From Loxodes magnus (lineage: Eukaryota; Ciliophora; Karyorelictea; Loxodida; Loxodidae): a DNA stretch of 64,000 bases. The stretch spans positions 80,731-144,730 of the forward strand of contig CAMPDV010000931.1 in NCBI GenBank assembly GCA_946699065.1. Direction: 5' to 3'. The first letter of the stretch is position 1. Every line of letters starts with the position of its first letter. This document shows positions 39,178-52,807 of the stretch, piece after piece. Below the pieces are notes generated by a model. It had not been told where the DNA came from and made no database searches. It was given only the letters and a program-made list of their open reading frames with translations. The position numbers were made by a program, and so were the translations under genes.

Positions 39178-39315
39178 ATTTTTTTCAAAAACCTTTTATA
39201 CTTTAAAATTTTTTCTTAAAAAAAATTATTCCTTTCTGAACCTCTACTAATCCCGAAATCCCCCAGCCTGTTCCGTCCCAACTCAGCCCTATAGTGTAAA
39301 ACGCTGAGCAGAAAA
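39178..39315 (+). repeat. Duplicated 138-bp module, copy 2
   Basis: Partner of 38,671-38,806, about 507 bp downstream in the same orientation. The 22-bp array lies between the two. Confidence 0.7.
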
Positions 39316-39469
39316 AGGCTTTGACACTTTTTGCCATTTTCAGGCTTCTAACTCATGAAAATTTAATCTGCTGCACATTAAATGCAGTATTTTACATTTT
39401 TCCTATCGTAAAATTACATTTTGCAACTTAAAAATAATAACAACGCAATTAAATATAACAAATTAAAAA

Positions 39470-39870
39470 AAAACTTGGCGCTAGCACGCAACTCAAAAAA
39501 TTTCTAAGACTATAATATAAAATTAAAAAAATTTTATCTCTAGCACATTACTCAAAAATTTTCCTAAGACTTGAAAATTTAAATTATTTAGCTGAGTATA
39601 TACCTCAAAAATTTTTCCTGACGCGGAAAAATTTAAATACTTTTACTCTAGCACATACTTCAAAAACTTTTCGACACTTGGAAATTTACATATTTTTAGC
39701 TCTGGTACGTACTTCAAAAAGTTTCGTAACACTTTAAAATTTAAAACTTTTTTAACTCTAGTACATTACTCAAAAAATTTCAAACACTAGAAAATTTAAA
39801 TTATTTAGCTGAGTATATACCTCAAAAATTTTTCTTACACTGAAAAATTTGAAAATTTCTCTAACACTTT
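39470..39870 (+). repeat. Degenerate tandem array, period about 50-60 bp
   Basis: At least six imperfect repeats of a motif like tagcacatactcaaaaatttt followed by a t-a-rich half. An exact longer segment (gctgagtatatacctcaaaaatttttc) occurs twice, near 39,590 and 39,808. The array ends about 200 bp before the stop codon of the kinase-WD40 gene; the rest is AT-rich 3' flank. Confidence 0.7.
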
Positions 39871-40071
39871 ATTTTAAAATTAAATTAAAAAAAATATTAA
39901 TAAAAATAACTAAATTCAATAAAAAGACTTAGAAAAAATACAAAATCTTAGAAAATTTTTTAAATTTACTTATAATAATAATAATAATAAGAAAATGAAA
40001 ATAACTAACATAAAGACTTAGAAAATTTTAAACTTTTAAATGTAAAAATTAAATAGTTAAGCCTTTGAAGA

Positions 40072-42558
40072 TCACTTGATGTATCTCTACTTGTCCTCCA
40101 CACTCATTGTAGTATTAGCCATTACGCAATTCTTAAAGCTTAAACCATAGTCTGCATATATTCTATTTCAGTCAGTCTATATAAATGCGGTGTTTAAATT
40201 TAAACTTACCTATTATTAGTTATTAGTGTCTACTCCATTCAATATCCTTCCTAAGTTCCATCTTCGAATGTTGTAGTCTTTTGATTAAGCTCCATATAAT
40301 CATGCTAACTTGTCTCCATTGCTTGATACCAACCAATTGTTGTCACTCGATAATGATAAACTACCAACACTGTCCGTATGACCATTTAATATACATGCAC
40401 ACTATCCATTATTGATATTTCAGATTCTTATTGTCTTGTCATAAGATCCAGATAAAATATACTTGTTGTTACTTGAGAATATTACCGATAAGACAGAAGA
40501 GGTGTGACCCGATAAGATTTTGGTACATTGTTATGTCTTAGAGTTCCATAAACGAATAGTATTGTCTCGCGATCCAGATATGATTAAGTTGGAATCACGG
40601 GATATAGCCACAGCATATACATAACCTGTGTGACCACTCATGGTCTTACAGGTACCTGTCTTGACGTCCCATAGTCTCACCGTCTTATCATCACTTCCCG
40701 ATACAATGAACTCTGAATCACTGGATATAGCCACAGATCATACATAACTAGTGTGACCACTCATGGTCTTACAGGTGCCTGTCTTGACGTCCCATAGTCT
40801 CACCGTATAATCATAACTTCCCGATACAATGAACTCTGAATCACTGGATATAGCCATAGCATATACAGATCTAGTGTGGCCACTCATGGTCTTACAGGTA
40901 CCTGTCTTGATGTCCCATAGTCTCACCGTCTCATCATAACTTCCCGATACGATGAACTCTGAATCACTGGATATAGCCACAGCATATACAGAATCTGTGT
41001 GACCACTCATGGTCTAACAGGTACCTTCAGCTATGTTGTAGATTCGAAGAGTTTTGTCAAGGGAAGCGGATACTATTAAGTTGGCATCTGAAGAGATGGC
41101 CACGGAGGTGACATTTGAGGAGTGTCCAGTGAAAACTTGAGGGTGCTCAGATGAGATTGAAGTGAGGTTAGCGTTGGAGAGGTCACAGTTGATGAACTTA
41201 GAATTTCGAAGGTTGGTTGATGTTAGGTTGGAGTTTTAGAAGTTGCAATTTGTGAAGGTGGTGTCAGATAGATCTGCGTTAGTTAAGTCAAGGTTTGAGA
41301 AGTTTTATTAAGTGAAGGTGAAGTTCATGAAGTTCAACATTGTTATTGCGTTAGACGCGGCTTATTAGATCTTTGACTGATTTTTTGTTGACCTAATGAT
41401 CTATAACAGACTCTAATCCGTTGATTCATTTTTAAATTTACTTAACTGGATCATTAAACTCGTTTAGCCTGTTAAATTTATCTTGTTTAATATGCTTTAT
41501 ACCAGAAATTCTAAAGTAATATTTTGCGATGATAACTTAGCCAAGTACTGTGATAATTCCTCAATCGATAAAGCATTTGCTTAGTAAATTTCTTCCGTAG
41601 GTTAAACTATAGATCTTTCTTATGCCTTATTTTTCTCTTTAATAACCTATTTTATTTCTTCTTTACTTTCTTTTTTTACTAAACTTAAATTCTTTTCTCC
41701 AGTTTTTACTTAATTTGGCTAAACTAATTAAGGATTTTGAGGGTCTATTATTGGTATATTCTCGTTTAATATTTTTTTTATAATCTCTATGTCTATTCTA
41801 TTCTTAGGCTCCTATTCCCAACATCCTTTAATTACTTAGGCAAAACTTTCAGGACAATCAATTGGTATCTCCTCTCTTTCTGAATTCTTTATGGCTTATA
41901 TTATAAAATCGTTCTAAGCTTCCTCAAACGGTAACAATCTTGCTGCTAACTCCCATAACACCATCCCTAACGCATAAATGTCCGATTATTTGCTATATTT
42001 TGGCCTAATACCAAACAATTCAGGCGCCATCCACCGTACTGTTCCTACTTTTGTCTAAGTACTTAATGCATTCGATTCTTTTTTTATCTTTGACAATCCG
42101 AAATCAGTTATTTTGGCTACGTGATTCCCATCTAGTAAAATATTACAACTCTTAAGATCCCTGTGGATAATATTTGTCTTGTGTATATAATGTAAACCAT
42201 TTGCTATATTTAAACCAATTTGATATCTTAGTTTCCAAGGTATTACCTCTTGACTTTTTAAGTAATCAAACAATGATTACTACATCAACTCCATCACTAA
42301 ACTCAAAGGATCAGGGCAATAGCCATATAATAATATTACATTGGGATGCCTTAACATTCTCAAAAGCGAAAATTCTTATTCAAAATCCTTTCTCGTACTC
42401 TCAGATGTAGTTTTAATAAACAACTATTTTATTGCCACATCTATGTCTCCAAGCCATTTTCCTTAATAAACCTTTCCGAAGCTACCACTTGACAACTTTT
42501 TCCCTTTCTTAAAATCTTGCTTTGAAATAACGAAATCCTCTTCAACGTTAGATTCCAT
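40072..42558 (-). CDS. TKL-like protein kinase with pentapeptide-like and WD40 domains
   Basis: One minus-strand frame from the ATG at 42,558 (another in-frame ATG at 42,570) to a TGA at 40,074-40,072: 828 codons, or 817 if the 33-nt intron is removed. The kinase is near residues 15-280: SGSFGKVY at 24-31, VAIK with Lys44, HRDLKSCN at 132, DFG at 152-154, RWMAPE ending at 180. All catalytic residues are present and the pattern is closest to tyrosine-kinase-like Ser/Thr kinases. A linker follows, then N-L-like pentapeptide repeats about 405-465, then seven WD40 blades about 475-790 (GHT...VAISSD...SGS...VRLWD), enough for a closed propeller. TGA stands for Trp at 40,740, 40,422 (RIW, the WD Trp itself), 40,302 and 40,170. 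Probably a cytosolic signalling protein that binds partners through the propeller. The upstream flank is the AT block at 42,571-45,100. Confidence 0.88.
40177..40209 (-). other. Probable 33-nt intron in the kinase-WD40 gene
   Basis: On the minus strand it begins GTAAGT and ends ATATAG. It is 33 nt, so the frame stays open with or without splicing. Removal joins the end of the WD40 domain to a compact C-terminal tail. The sequence inside is more AT-rich than the flanks. Confidence 0.55.
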
Positions 42559-42570
42559 TTATTAAAACAT

Positions 42571-45100
42571 TAGAAAAAATTATTCTTTTAATACTAAAAA
42601 ATAGCAGAATTTAATAAAAACTAAACTTTTTATCATATTTTAGAACTATTTTTACTTAGAAGCTTATAATGCTTATTGAATTTAACTTTAATCAATAACA
42701 AAATAGATAAATATTACTTTATATTAATTTAAAATTTTATAAATTATAATTTATAATTATATATTTTTAATCTTTTTAATAAACTTTTTTTTACACTTAA
42801 TTAAAAGAAAAATCAAATAAATTAAAAAAAATAATCTTTAAAAATAAGCTTAAATATTAAAAAAAATTAATTTATTAAAATTAAAAATAAACAAAAAAAG
42901 ATTAAAATTATAAAAACAAATTAAATAATTCTGTAATATATTATAATATTTTATAATAATAATTGAATATTTTTTTAATTTTAATTTATAAATTTAAATT
43001 CTTTATAGATAGTATAATTTAAAACAAAAACTTAAAAAGATTTGAAAAAATATTCCTCTTAATATTTAAATTTTAAATCTTGAGATATAAAAAATTTAAA
43101 AAGGCACGATTTTTTCTAACATGATTAATATTACTAATTTTAAAAAAATTTGAAAATAAATAAAAATAATACTAATTATAATAGATTTTATAAAATAAAA
43201 ATAATTTGTCTATATAAAAAAATCTATCGTTTATTTTACGCTTTTATTTCCTTTTTTTTAATTAAATAAATTTTTAACATAATTTAAATTTTTTTATTTT
43301 AAATAATTATAAAGCAAAAATTTAATTTATAAAAATACATAAAAAAGATAAAATAAAAATAATAAATTCTTCTTTTATAATAATTAAATACTTTGAAACT
43401 ACACAACAATTTTTTTTAAAATTAATAAAATTTTCTTAAAATAATTATTAGAAAGCTTAAAATTTAAATTAAATTTAAAAATAATCAATTTGTAAATTTT
43501 TTAATTTTTTTTGTTATTCTTTTTATTTTTTAATTTAAGCTTCCACTTGATTTAAATTTAATATTCTATAAAAAATTTTTATTAATTCATCAAGAAATTA
43601 TTTAATATGTTTTTACCATTGAAATAATTCTTTTTTATTATATTTTTATCGTTTTATATTTTAATTTCTCTAATTAATTAATTTCTTCTATTTTTTTATG
43701 ATGTAAGATTTCTTTTTTTTATTTTTAAATTATAATTATTAAATATTAAAACTTGGATACTTATAAATATAAATATATAAAAATATTTTTATTAATACTT
43801 AAATTGTTCAAAATCTTTTTTATTTAATAATTAATTAATTTATTTATTTATTTTAAAATATAATTTAATAAATCCTTACATACTATTTTTCATATTTTTT
43901 AATTTTAAAATTAAGGCTAATAATTTCTAAATTTTAATTATTTCAATTCAAATCTTAAATTCTCTTTGCTTAATTAATTTTAAAATTAATAGAATATCTT
44001 TAATTTTATTTTAAAATTATTTTTATCTCGCTCTAAATTTTATAAATTTCTCACTATGAATTTTAATTAAAAACATTTATAATTTTTTAAGAAATTTTAA
44101 TCATTCTAATACTTTATTTAATTAAAATTTACTTTTAAATATCTTGAATTTTACTCCTTAAAATATAATTTTTTTAATCAATTTAGGAACTTATTTAAAG
44201 AAATATATAATCTAAAGAAACTTAATTAGAATTTAATAGTTACTTTCTCAATAATTTATATAAATCTTATTCAGATAATATTGTTTTGATTTTTTTTGCC
44301 TTTCGAATTATAAAAATAATTTTTTTTTAATTTAACTTGATTTATTTAATTATAATATCTAATTTGATAATTTAATATTTATTAATCTATATTTTTAGTT
44401 AAATATAAAATCATTAATAAAAAATTAAGCAAAATTAACTAATTTTATTATTATGCTTATTAATTTTGCTATGATGAACGTAATGAATTTATAAGTATTT
44501 TTATTTTCAAAATTTTAATTTAATTAATCTTAATCTTAAAGCATACAATATTAATTGATCTGCTTGTCACATTAATTTATCTAAAAGACATAGTTTTTAT
44601 TATGAAATATATTATTTCCTTTTTTAAGTATTTTAAGCACTTAAAAAAATAGATTCATTTAATTATTAATTTGTTTTTATTCCTGTAATATTAGTTTTAT
44701 TATTACTAAATTTTAATTTTTACTCTCACCAACTTTTAATATTTGCAATTTCATTTATTTCGTATCTCAATTATCTTGATATTTTCATACTTTTTTAATT
44801 TAACTAAAATTCTCTATTTATAAATTTTGGATATTCTTGTAGCATTATCAAAACCTTTATTTTTTTCTATGGTTGGAAAATTAAGCAACTTCTTTAAATT
44901 AAATATTAACAATATGACTCATTAAATAAAAATAACTTATTTACCCCTATAAATTATTGAATCAAAGTTTCTTATTTTTGTTATAAAATTATTATCTGAT
45001 TATTCATCTAATCCTCTATAATAATAACTATTTTTCACTTTAGTATTTTAAACTTTTTTTAATTTTAGAATTGATTTCCATATTAATTAATTAATAAATT
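42571..45100. other. Extremely AT-rich intergenic block
   Basis: About 2.5 kb that is almost only A and T, with many A and T runs and few G or C. It covers the 5' flank of the kinase-WD40 gene, so its near end should hold that promoter, but I see no definable motif. No gene can be supported. Confidence 0.7.
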
Positions 45101-45822
45101 AAGGATTTATCAATGCTTAATATGCAAGGGTTATTTTCCTCAGTCAAATCAATATTTTTGTATACAGATAACTATGATTCAATGTATCAACTATTACTGA
45201 GCATTGGGTATAATTATTAGTATTTTATATTCATAATTATTTAGCTATTTTCTTTCTTCTCATTATTCTTGAAGTAATATTAATAGTTCTAGTTAAAAGA
45301 ATTTTAGCTAATTTAACTTAAGATATTATATATTTGACTATTTAATCTTCCTTATTTAAGAAATTTAGAACTTAAATTTCCTTAAATCATACAGAACAAT
45401 TTTAAAACGAAGTTTAAATTTCTGTTTCTTTGCTTTATTTCCTTTTATCTATTTTCTCTTATTTTTTATACCTGAAACTTTATTTGGTGATAAAGCATTT
45501 CATTTAATATAATTCCAAATTTTATACAAATTATTAAAAAAAAGATGATTAATGATAAATTTTAGAAAAGTATCATGCAAAATAGTTTTTACTCTTATAT
45601 TAAAAAATAAGAGATTTGATTAAAACTTTTCCTTAAAGAGTGAGTTTTTTAGATAAATTTATTAAGTTATAATCTTTTAAGTATATAAACAAATCAGTGA
45701 GTATCAAAGTAAATCCATTAATCTATTAAATTTCCTCTAAATATTAGTAAAATTTTAAAGATACAAATTAGAAGATTAATTAACTAGATAAAGCTTAAAT
45801 TTTTTTAATTTGCAGTTTTAAA
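45101..45822. other. AT-rich intergenic stretch
   Basis: Composition returns to the window average. No gene or repeat recognised. Confidence 0.4.
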
Positions 45823-48800
45823 ATGATTAAAAAAATTTTAGCAGGAAAAGAATCAAAAAGATTGAGAAGGCTTTGATGAAAACTATATAAAAATTTAAAT
45901 AAATAAACTTTTAAATAACAGTATGTTAATCTAAAAGGAACCAAGTCGTATAATTTAAAAGTGATTTAGCAACTAAAATAGAATAGGGTTAATTTATAGA
46001 TAAAAGAAACATTTCTGGATAAAACGTATTATTGCAATGAAAGAAACAATAAAAAAATTTATTTAAATTTAATAGATATTTATAAAAAAAGATATTATAA
46101 AGATTCTATTATCAAGATAATTCATATGTAATCTGAGAAGATTTTAAGTATCTTATTATAATTTAGAGTATGTATTTTAAATTATTCAAAATAAACTACT
46201 TTGTAAATATTAGGTGATGAGATTATTACTTTTAGTTAAGTTAAGAAAATTTAAAAACTAAAATTGAGCCTGAAAAAGAATATTAAGCAATCAAAAGCTA
46301 AGTAAAATAGAAGAAAAATAAAAATATTCAAGATTCATCAACTTCATTATAGCTAACAAAACTAAATTTTTTATTATAAAAAGGAGAAGAAAAAAAGATT
46401 AAGCCGAATGCTAAAAATTAAACAAAGTTAGTAATAAAAATATTCGGAAATTAAATTGATGCTTTAAAATTTGTATTAAACTGAGGGAAAAAAATCAATC
46501 TGAGAGTCTTTATCATTAAATTAAAAATAAATAAATTTTTCAAAAAAAAACTAAGACAAAATTTATATTTGTGAAGAATTAGCTTTATAATTGAATGACT
46601 CAGGCAAGAAACAAGCAAATATTACCTTTTGTTTTAATATAGCTATAATACCGCAAACCTGTTTCTGCTTGATTTTGTCTTTTATGAAGCAAAAATAATA
46701 AAAAATTGAAATTGAAAAGGATTATATTATAAATTATAGAACTATACATGCTCATCCTCATTATTTTATCATAAGATAAATCCAGCTCATTATTAGTTAA
46801 CTATTTTCATTTCAATTCTCAAATGTCTCTTTAAATATAAATTGCTTTTAGTTTGATTATTTAAGTTCTTGAATCACTAAAATTCTTAAATCTAATTAAC
46901 CATTCTAAAGGATAAAATAGAATAGGTAAAAGCATTTAAATTCAATAATTTTAAGGAAAAAACATTTAATTAAAATCCAATCTCTTTAAGCTTTACATAT
47001 AGTAAAATAAAATAATTATATAACCTTAAATGAATTAAATATACTGAACAAATGTAAACAATAAATAGTTTAAAAAAACATAAAAGAAGCCACTTACTTT
47101 AAAGGATATTTGTATTTAATATATAATATATTTTAGACTTTATGTTTATTTTATGAATTAAGATTATAAAAATTTATTAATTTATCTAGCAAAAATTAAA
47201 ATAATCCTTTATTTTTATTCATTTTTCTGCTGTAAAACTTACTCATAACTAAATTACTTAAAGGATAGTTCTTAGTGGTAAAGTTAAAAAAGTTTCTTCT
47301 TTTGATATTAAATTTCTTCCTATTTGAATGATTATATTACCTTCATTTAGTGCATTTAAACTTTTTATTATTTAATTAATAGCTTGTTTGCTAAAAAAAT
47401 TATACCAAATGCCTAATCCTTCTATTACAGATGAGAGATATTTAAATAAAAAATATCTTAAGTTTGAGGAAAATTATTTAGAAAGGGTAAGAAGGAAATT
47501 TTTTATTAAGCTTCTGATAGTTTATGAAGTAATCATAAGAACCTTTATTAAAATATCTAGAATTGCCAAAAATTCTGTCTAGAAACTTCTCACTTTGATG
47601 TTTTGAGATTGCTTTATTCTAAAATAATCTTAAAATAAAAGCTTGCCTAATAATATAATTTTCATAGGAATAAACAGATTTTCATTTATTATCTATTACA
47701 AAAAATATAGCAAAATAGTAGTTTGTAAGGTAAAAAAGCTTTTAGTTAAAGGAGAAAATATTATTAATGTTGAGTTAGTTTTAACTTTAGCAGTGGTTCT
47801 CCTAAGTTAATTCAGCAAAATATGCTTTTTGAATAACCAAAAAAGTTTTTAAGTGTAAGATATTGAAATGGTAAGTAGCTCTCTTGTTAAAAAAACGTAG
47901 ATATATTAAGAAAATAGTAGAGCTATCAAATAAATTACAGATGAAAGAATAAATCACTTAAATTATTAATCAGCTAAGCTAGGGCGTAATAATACTTTAC
48001 TAGACTTTTAAAGTTTCAATCCCATAAATCAAAATAAGATTAATATAAAAATAAAGAGATGAAAATGCTTAGCAAGACAGAGTAAAATAACTTCAGAAAG
48101 AGTGCTAAGAACCAATTAATAGCTCAAAGATTTATTTAACATTTTAAGACTTAAGTAACTCTCTCATTATTCTAGAACCTTCTGTTCTTCCGAATATTTT
48201 CAAAGCTTTTTTGAGATGGACAGTTTAGATTAAGTCTTATTAGGGAAATAAAGATTTTACCCAGTATATAACGGAAATTAATTGCCTCAATCCCTTTATT
48301 GGAAGAAAAATAGTAAAAGCTAGAACAAAAAATACTTGACAGAATCCAAGATTAAAGATTGAATAAGTTGATAAAATAATTACTTTGAAATATCTAAGAT
48401 AATTAAGCTAAAAAGTACTTAAATTAAACTAAAATATAAAGCATCATAAAGTTGGCTAAAGAAAGAAACTTCTTATTAATTAGTACTAATAGGCAAGTAT
48501 TTTCTAAGGAAATTTGAGAATATTGTAAATAAGAATTTTGAAGCATAAATTTATAGTAAATTTATGGAATCTAATTAGTTGTTTATTTTCAAAAGTTTAG
48601 CAAAGAAAAAATTTAGATGCTTGAAGTTTAAAAGAAGAGAAAATTTCTTTCAAAAGGCACTAATTTATTGATAGATGCAAGGAAATAAAATCTAATTAAG
48701 AGAAAGTCTTACTTTTGGTATAATGTCTTTACTAATTATTCTTGACTTAAAAGTACTAGTCTGCCTTTTCAAACAAGCAAGCAGTTATCCTCTGAAGGTA

Positions 48801-49775
48801 TATAATTTCCTGTCAATAGGAGGACTATTAATAAAGTTTATTTTCAAAGAGAATAGTCTTTTTTGCAGATTCTTTTAGCTAATTGAGTAGATATTTGACA
48901 AAAAATTTTCAAGCTTTCTTAGATTCACATTCTTAGAAGAATAGTTAGTAGAAAGCTAGTTTAAGAGCATATCAATAATTAAGCAAGTGTTCCTTTCCAA
49001 TAAGCTGCAAGAATTATCACTAAACTCAATAAGAATGTAAGCGGGTTTTCTTAAAATGAACAGTTCAGCGTTAATAGTAATAGAAGCGAAATCTAAGATT
49101 GCTTAAGAGATTCAAAGCTAGCAAGATTAAGAATACACTAAATATAATAGAAATTTCTAGAATTCGCTCAATAACCTAGGAAGAATAAACAATTGAGTAG
49201 AAGAATACTTTGATCAGTAAATTCTTTAATAGAGATAATTTTTATTAACTAAATACAGAACTAAAAAGCGAATTTCAACTTAAATTTTTGACTTAAGCTT
49301 TTAGATTAAGAAGTAGGCATCAGTGTATGAAAATAGCAATTTTAAGAAAATCTAGTTAAGTTATTAGCCCAAATTAAAATATATTACAAATTTCCGATAA
49401 ATTAGCTATGGAAAAATAAGCATTGCTTATCTCTTTACTAAACCTTATTATTAGAAAGTTAGGATAAATCATTTACCACCAGTTAGATAAATAAAACATT
49501 GCAACCCTAAATTTATAAAGCCTTTTGAAAAAATTCTCCATGATAAAGTTCTTAATCTTTAGATATTTCAATTAAGTCATATTTAGTCCATTTTTACTTT
49601 TTTCTTTAGCTCTTCAGTTATTAATCGCAATTGTTTGTTGTAGCTATTTTTTGTCAATTCAATCTCTCTTTATTCTCCAAATCTCACTCTTTAATTGTAA
49701 ATTCAATTTTTATTATCAAACTATAGAACCTTGAAGAATAATAAAAAAGCAAGTTTAAATGAAGCTTTTAAGTGA
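45823..49775 (+). other. Coding-like plus-strand region, unassigned
   Basis: Two adjacent plus-strand frames look mildly coding under the altered code. One starts at the ATG at 45,823 and is most convincing at 46,560-46,760, where GC rises and G favours codon position 1. The other starts at the ATG at 47,409, in a different phase, and runs to a TGA at 49,773-49,775. In the second, the part at about 49,020-49,560 is rich in Glu, Gln, Lys and Tyr, has few TGA and about a quarter of codons starting with G. No domain is recognised in either. A single intron or frameshift near 47,380 could join them. Because any frame is open in this code, these may be chance, and no CDS is claimed. Confidence 0.25.
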
Positions 49776-52700
49776 ATTCTAGAAATCTATAAGATTATAG
49801 TAACTATAAAACTTTTATTAATAAAATTAAAAAGTTAGTTAATGAGATATATTGTAGTATTTATAGTCTAATCTATAAATATTACAACAATGCTTAATAT
49901 AAAAGCTTTTTTATTTAATTTCAACCATTTTCTCCTCTCTAACACTATGAGTATTTCAAATTCGAGAAATTAATCCCAAAATTATGAAATTAAAGACAAA
50001 GTAGTAAAAATAATTTTCTTAAGCGATTCATAAAAATACTAAAGAGATAATATTTCTTACTGATTGTAGAACTAAAAATCAAAAGATGAAAAGCCTAAAC
50101 TAATAAAGAGAATTATTATTATTTTTAGACAGAAATGAGAACCAATCATCATTTACTAAAGTATAAAAACTAACCCAGTTAAAAGACTACTTTTCAATAG
50201 AGTTATATATAAGAACCTTCATTAATTATGTTAATATAATTATTTGTTTAGATTTATAGATAAAACCTTATAAAAATACCTTAATTCAGCTGTATAACTT
50301 TAAGTTTAATATTAATCTATTTCTAATAGTTATTATATACTGCTAAACTTTTATTTATTTATACTTTTTAACTTTATTTATAATGATTTTCCAAATTTAT
50401 CTAAAACTCTTTAACTAAAGTATTGCTTAATATAAAACAAACAAGATTAGATTTTAAAGTATTTGTTTAAATAATTTAAATACAAGAGAAACGAAGAATC
50501 AATATTAAATAAATATAATATCTTATATTAGTAAGACTTTACTCTATTATTACATAGATACTAATTTTTCTTCTTCTAAATATGCTTCTAATATAATAGC
50601 TTTTTGAAAGCTTCTATAAATCATTTTTAATGTTAGTTTATGGTAGCATCTTAAATAATATACTACTTTTACTTCTACTAAAGATATTTGGAGGATAGAT
50701 TACTCGCTTGCTATCATGGTTATTAAAAGAACACACTTTTATAAACAAAGAAGTTTAAGATTATATGTTATTTATCTAAATATCCAAGATTTGATGCCTT
50801 ATAAGGGAACTATTATTAGGTATTAATGAATACAATAATAGCAATATGACTTACTAGAATCTAAATAATAATAAGAATATTAATTTGAAATGCTAATTAA
50901 AGAAAATTAGCTTAATTAAGATTATTAAAGCTACTAAATAAAATAGTAGTTATATTAATTAGATTAACTAAAAGAACATTTTAGTTATATCTTTGTTTAA
51001 CTTAAATCTCTAACTTTGGCTTTTAATTAATAAATAAAACTGGATACTTTTTATATTTTTGAAACATCTATTTATATTTTATTTACTTGAAAAATACTAA
51101 ATTTACCCCTACTATCATTTTCATATGCTTTTTAATCCCATTGATAAATATTATTAAAGAATTTCACATTAAAATTAGTATCTTTAATTTCTTCTTTCTT
51201 GCAAGGATAAAAATTAATTTTTGGTGTTTTCTTAGATTTATTAAAAAATCTACTTGGATTTTGTAATTTTTGCTTTTAAGTTTTACATTTAGCCCTATAA
51301 ATGCAAAATACAAAGTTGCTTTAGTTAATATTAGGTCTATTGTCTTATTTTATTTTATTTTATTTCTATCTGTACTTTTTTGGAATTTTTGCCCATACTT
51401 TCTTACTTCTTTCATAAATCACTTTTTCTATATTTTTTCCATTTATAGGAAAACCAACTTTAAGGTTTTTCAATTAAAATTTTGTTTTTCTTTAATTGTT
51501 TATAGCATTTTAAAATTTTATTGAGTAAATCCAAAAGAATTTTCTTAAGATTTTTGCTTTCCTCGAATAAAAATACGAACTGATAGAAGAACTATCTTTA
51601 ATTTATCCCTAACTGCTTTGTCTCACTTTTTTCTGAATATTTTATGTCTAGTATATTCTTTCAATGTTTATATGTTATACTCTCATACGATTTTAATTCT
51701 CTTCTGTTTCAATCATTTCCAGTATTTTTGATAAAGTCTAGAAGTATAAATTTTTATTAAGGTTGAGTTTAGTTTTTATGCTTAGTTTTTAACATTATCG
51801 CTCTGATTTTTTACTCCCTTAATATTTTAAGCTTAACTTTAATTTTAGGTTAAGAAAGTTAAGCCCATTTCTCAGTCAGCTTATGAAGAGCTAAGAGTAA
51901 AAAAGAGATAAAAGTCGTTCTCTCAATTTTCTATCTTTTCAATTGTTTTTTTTAATTTAAAGTGAAATAAATAAGGTTCACTAATTTTTAATTAGAGCAT
52001 ATGTTTAATTAGTAATTACTATAGCATTATTAAGCATTACTAAAGAATTAAAGCTTTTTTAATTAAATAGCCTTCTACTATTTATTATTATGCTTTAGTT
52101 CTAATTTTTTAATAGATCTCTTTAATTAATCTTTAGTCTCATTATTTATGTTTCTTAATTAAATTTAACTATTACGTTATTAAAGTGAGAAACTAATTCT
52201 TTCCTTCTTAATTTTTAATATTATACTATTATTATTTACTAAAACAGAGATGAGAAGCATAGATAATCTTCTGAATTAATTAAAATTTTATAAATCAGAG
52301 TTTCCTGTAAAAGTTTAAAGGAATAGATTTACTAATTTAACTTAATAGATAGCCAACATTGTTTCTTCTTTTTTCTCTTTCCAAGCTTTTTAATTTACTA
52401 TCTCTCGTCATAGTTTCTTTTAAGCTCGACAGATCTGAATTCTGACTTTTGAAAGTTTCTGATATTTAAATTTTATATCCAGTTATTGCCACAAAATATT
52501 TGAAAGCTTTTATATATTTCTTTAAAATTAACTTGTAACTTTATTATATTTTCCTCTAATTAATTTGTGGATCTTAACTATTTCAATATCAAAGAAGTTA
52601 ACTTGAGGCTTGCTATTTATAAGCTTCTTTTTCTTATAAGAGCAAATATTTAAAATTTCTATCAATTATTTAGTTATTCCCCAGATAATCTTTTATAGTT

Positions 52701-52807
52701 TCTCTCTTAACATTTAGGAACTAGAGTCTTTCGTAGCAGTAAGATACTTTAGCTTGTAGTTATTAAGAATTATAGATTTAACTAGTCAGTATTACTCTTT
52801 TAAGATA
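49776..52807. other. AT-rich stretch, no gene supported
   Basis: From 51,100 to 51,800 the plus strand is T-rich, and all three minus-strand frames look about equally protein-like, so none can be preferred. The longest standard-code ORF there (51,270-51,524) is a hydrophobic T-run shadow. No repeats or RNA genes recognised. Confidence 0.4.

Noticed and set aside
42174..42410. 78-codon plus-strand ORF.
   Set aside because: Antisense shadow of the kinase domain.
51270..51524. 84-codon plus-strand ORF.
   Set aside because: Hydrophobic T-run translation without motif; minus-strand frames there look equally plausible, so no call was made.
51115..51795. A 224-codon minus-strand frame from ATG 51,795.
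   Set aside because: The other two phases read just as well and one has fewer TGA codons, so no frame can be preferred.
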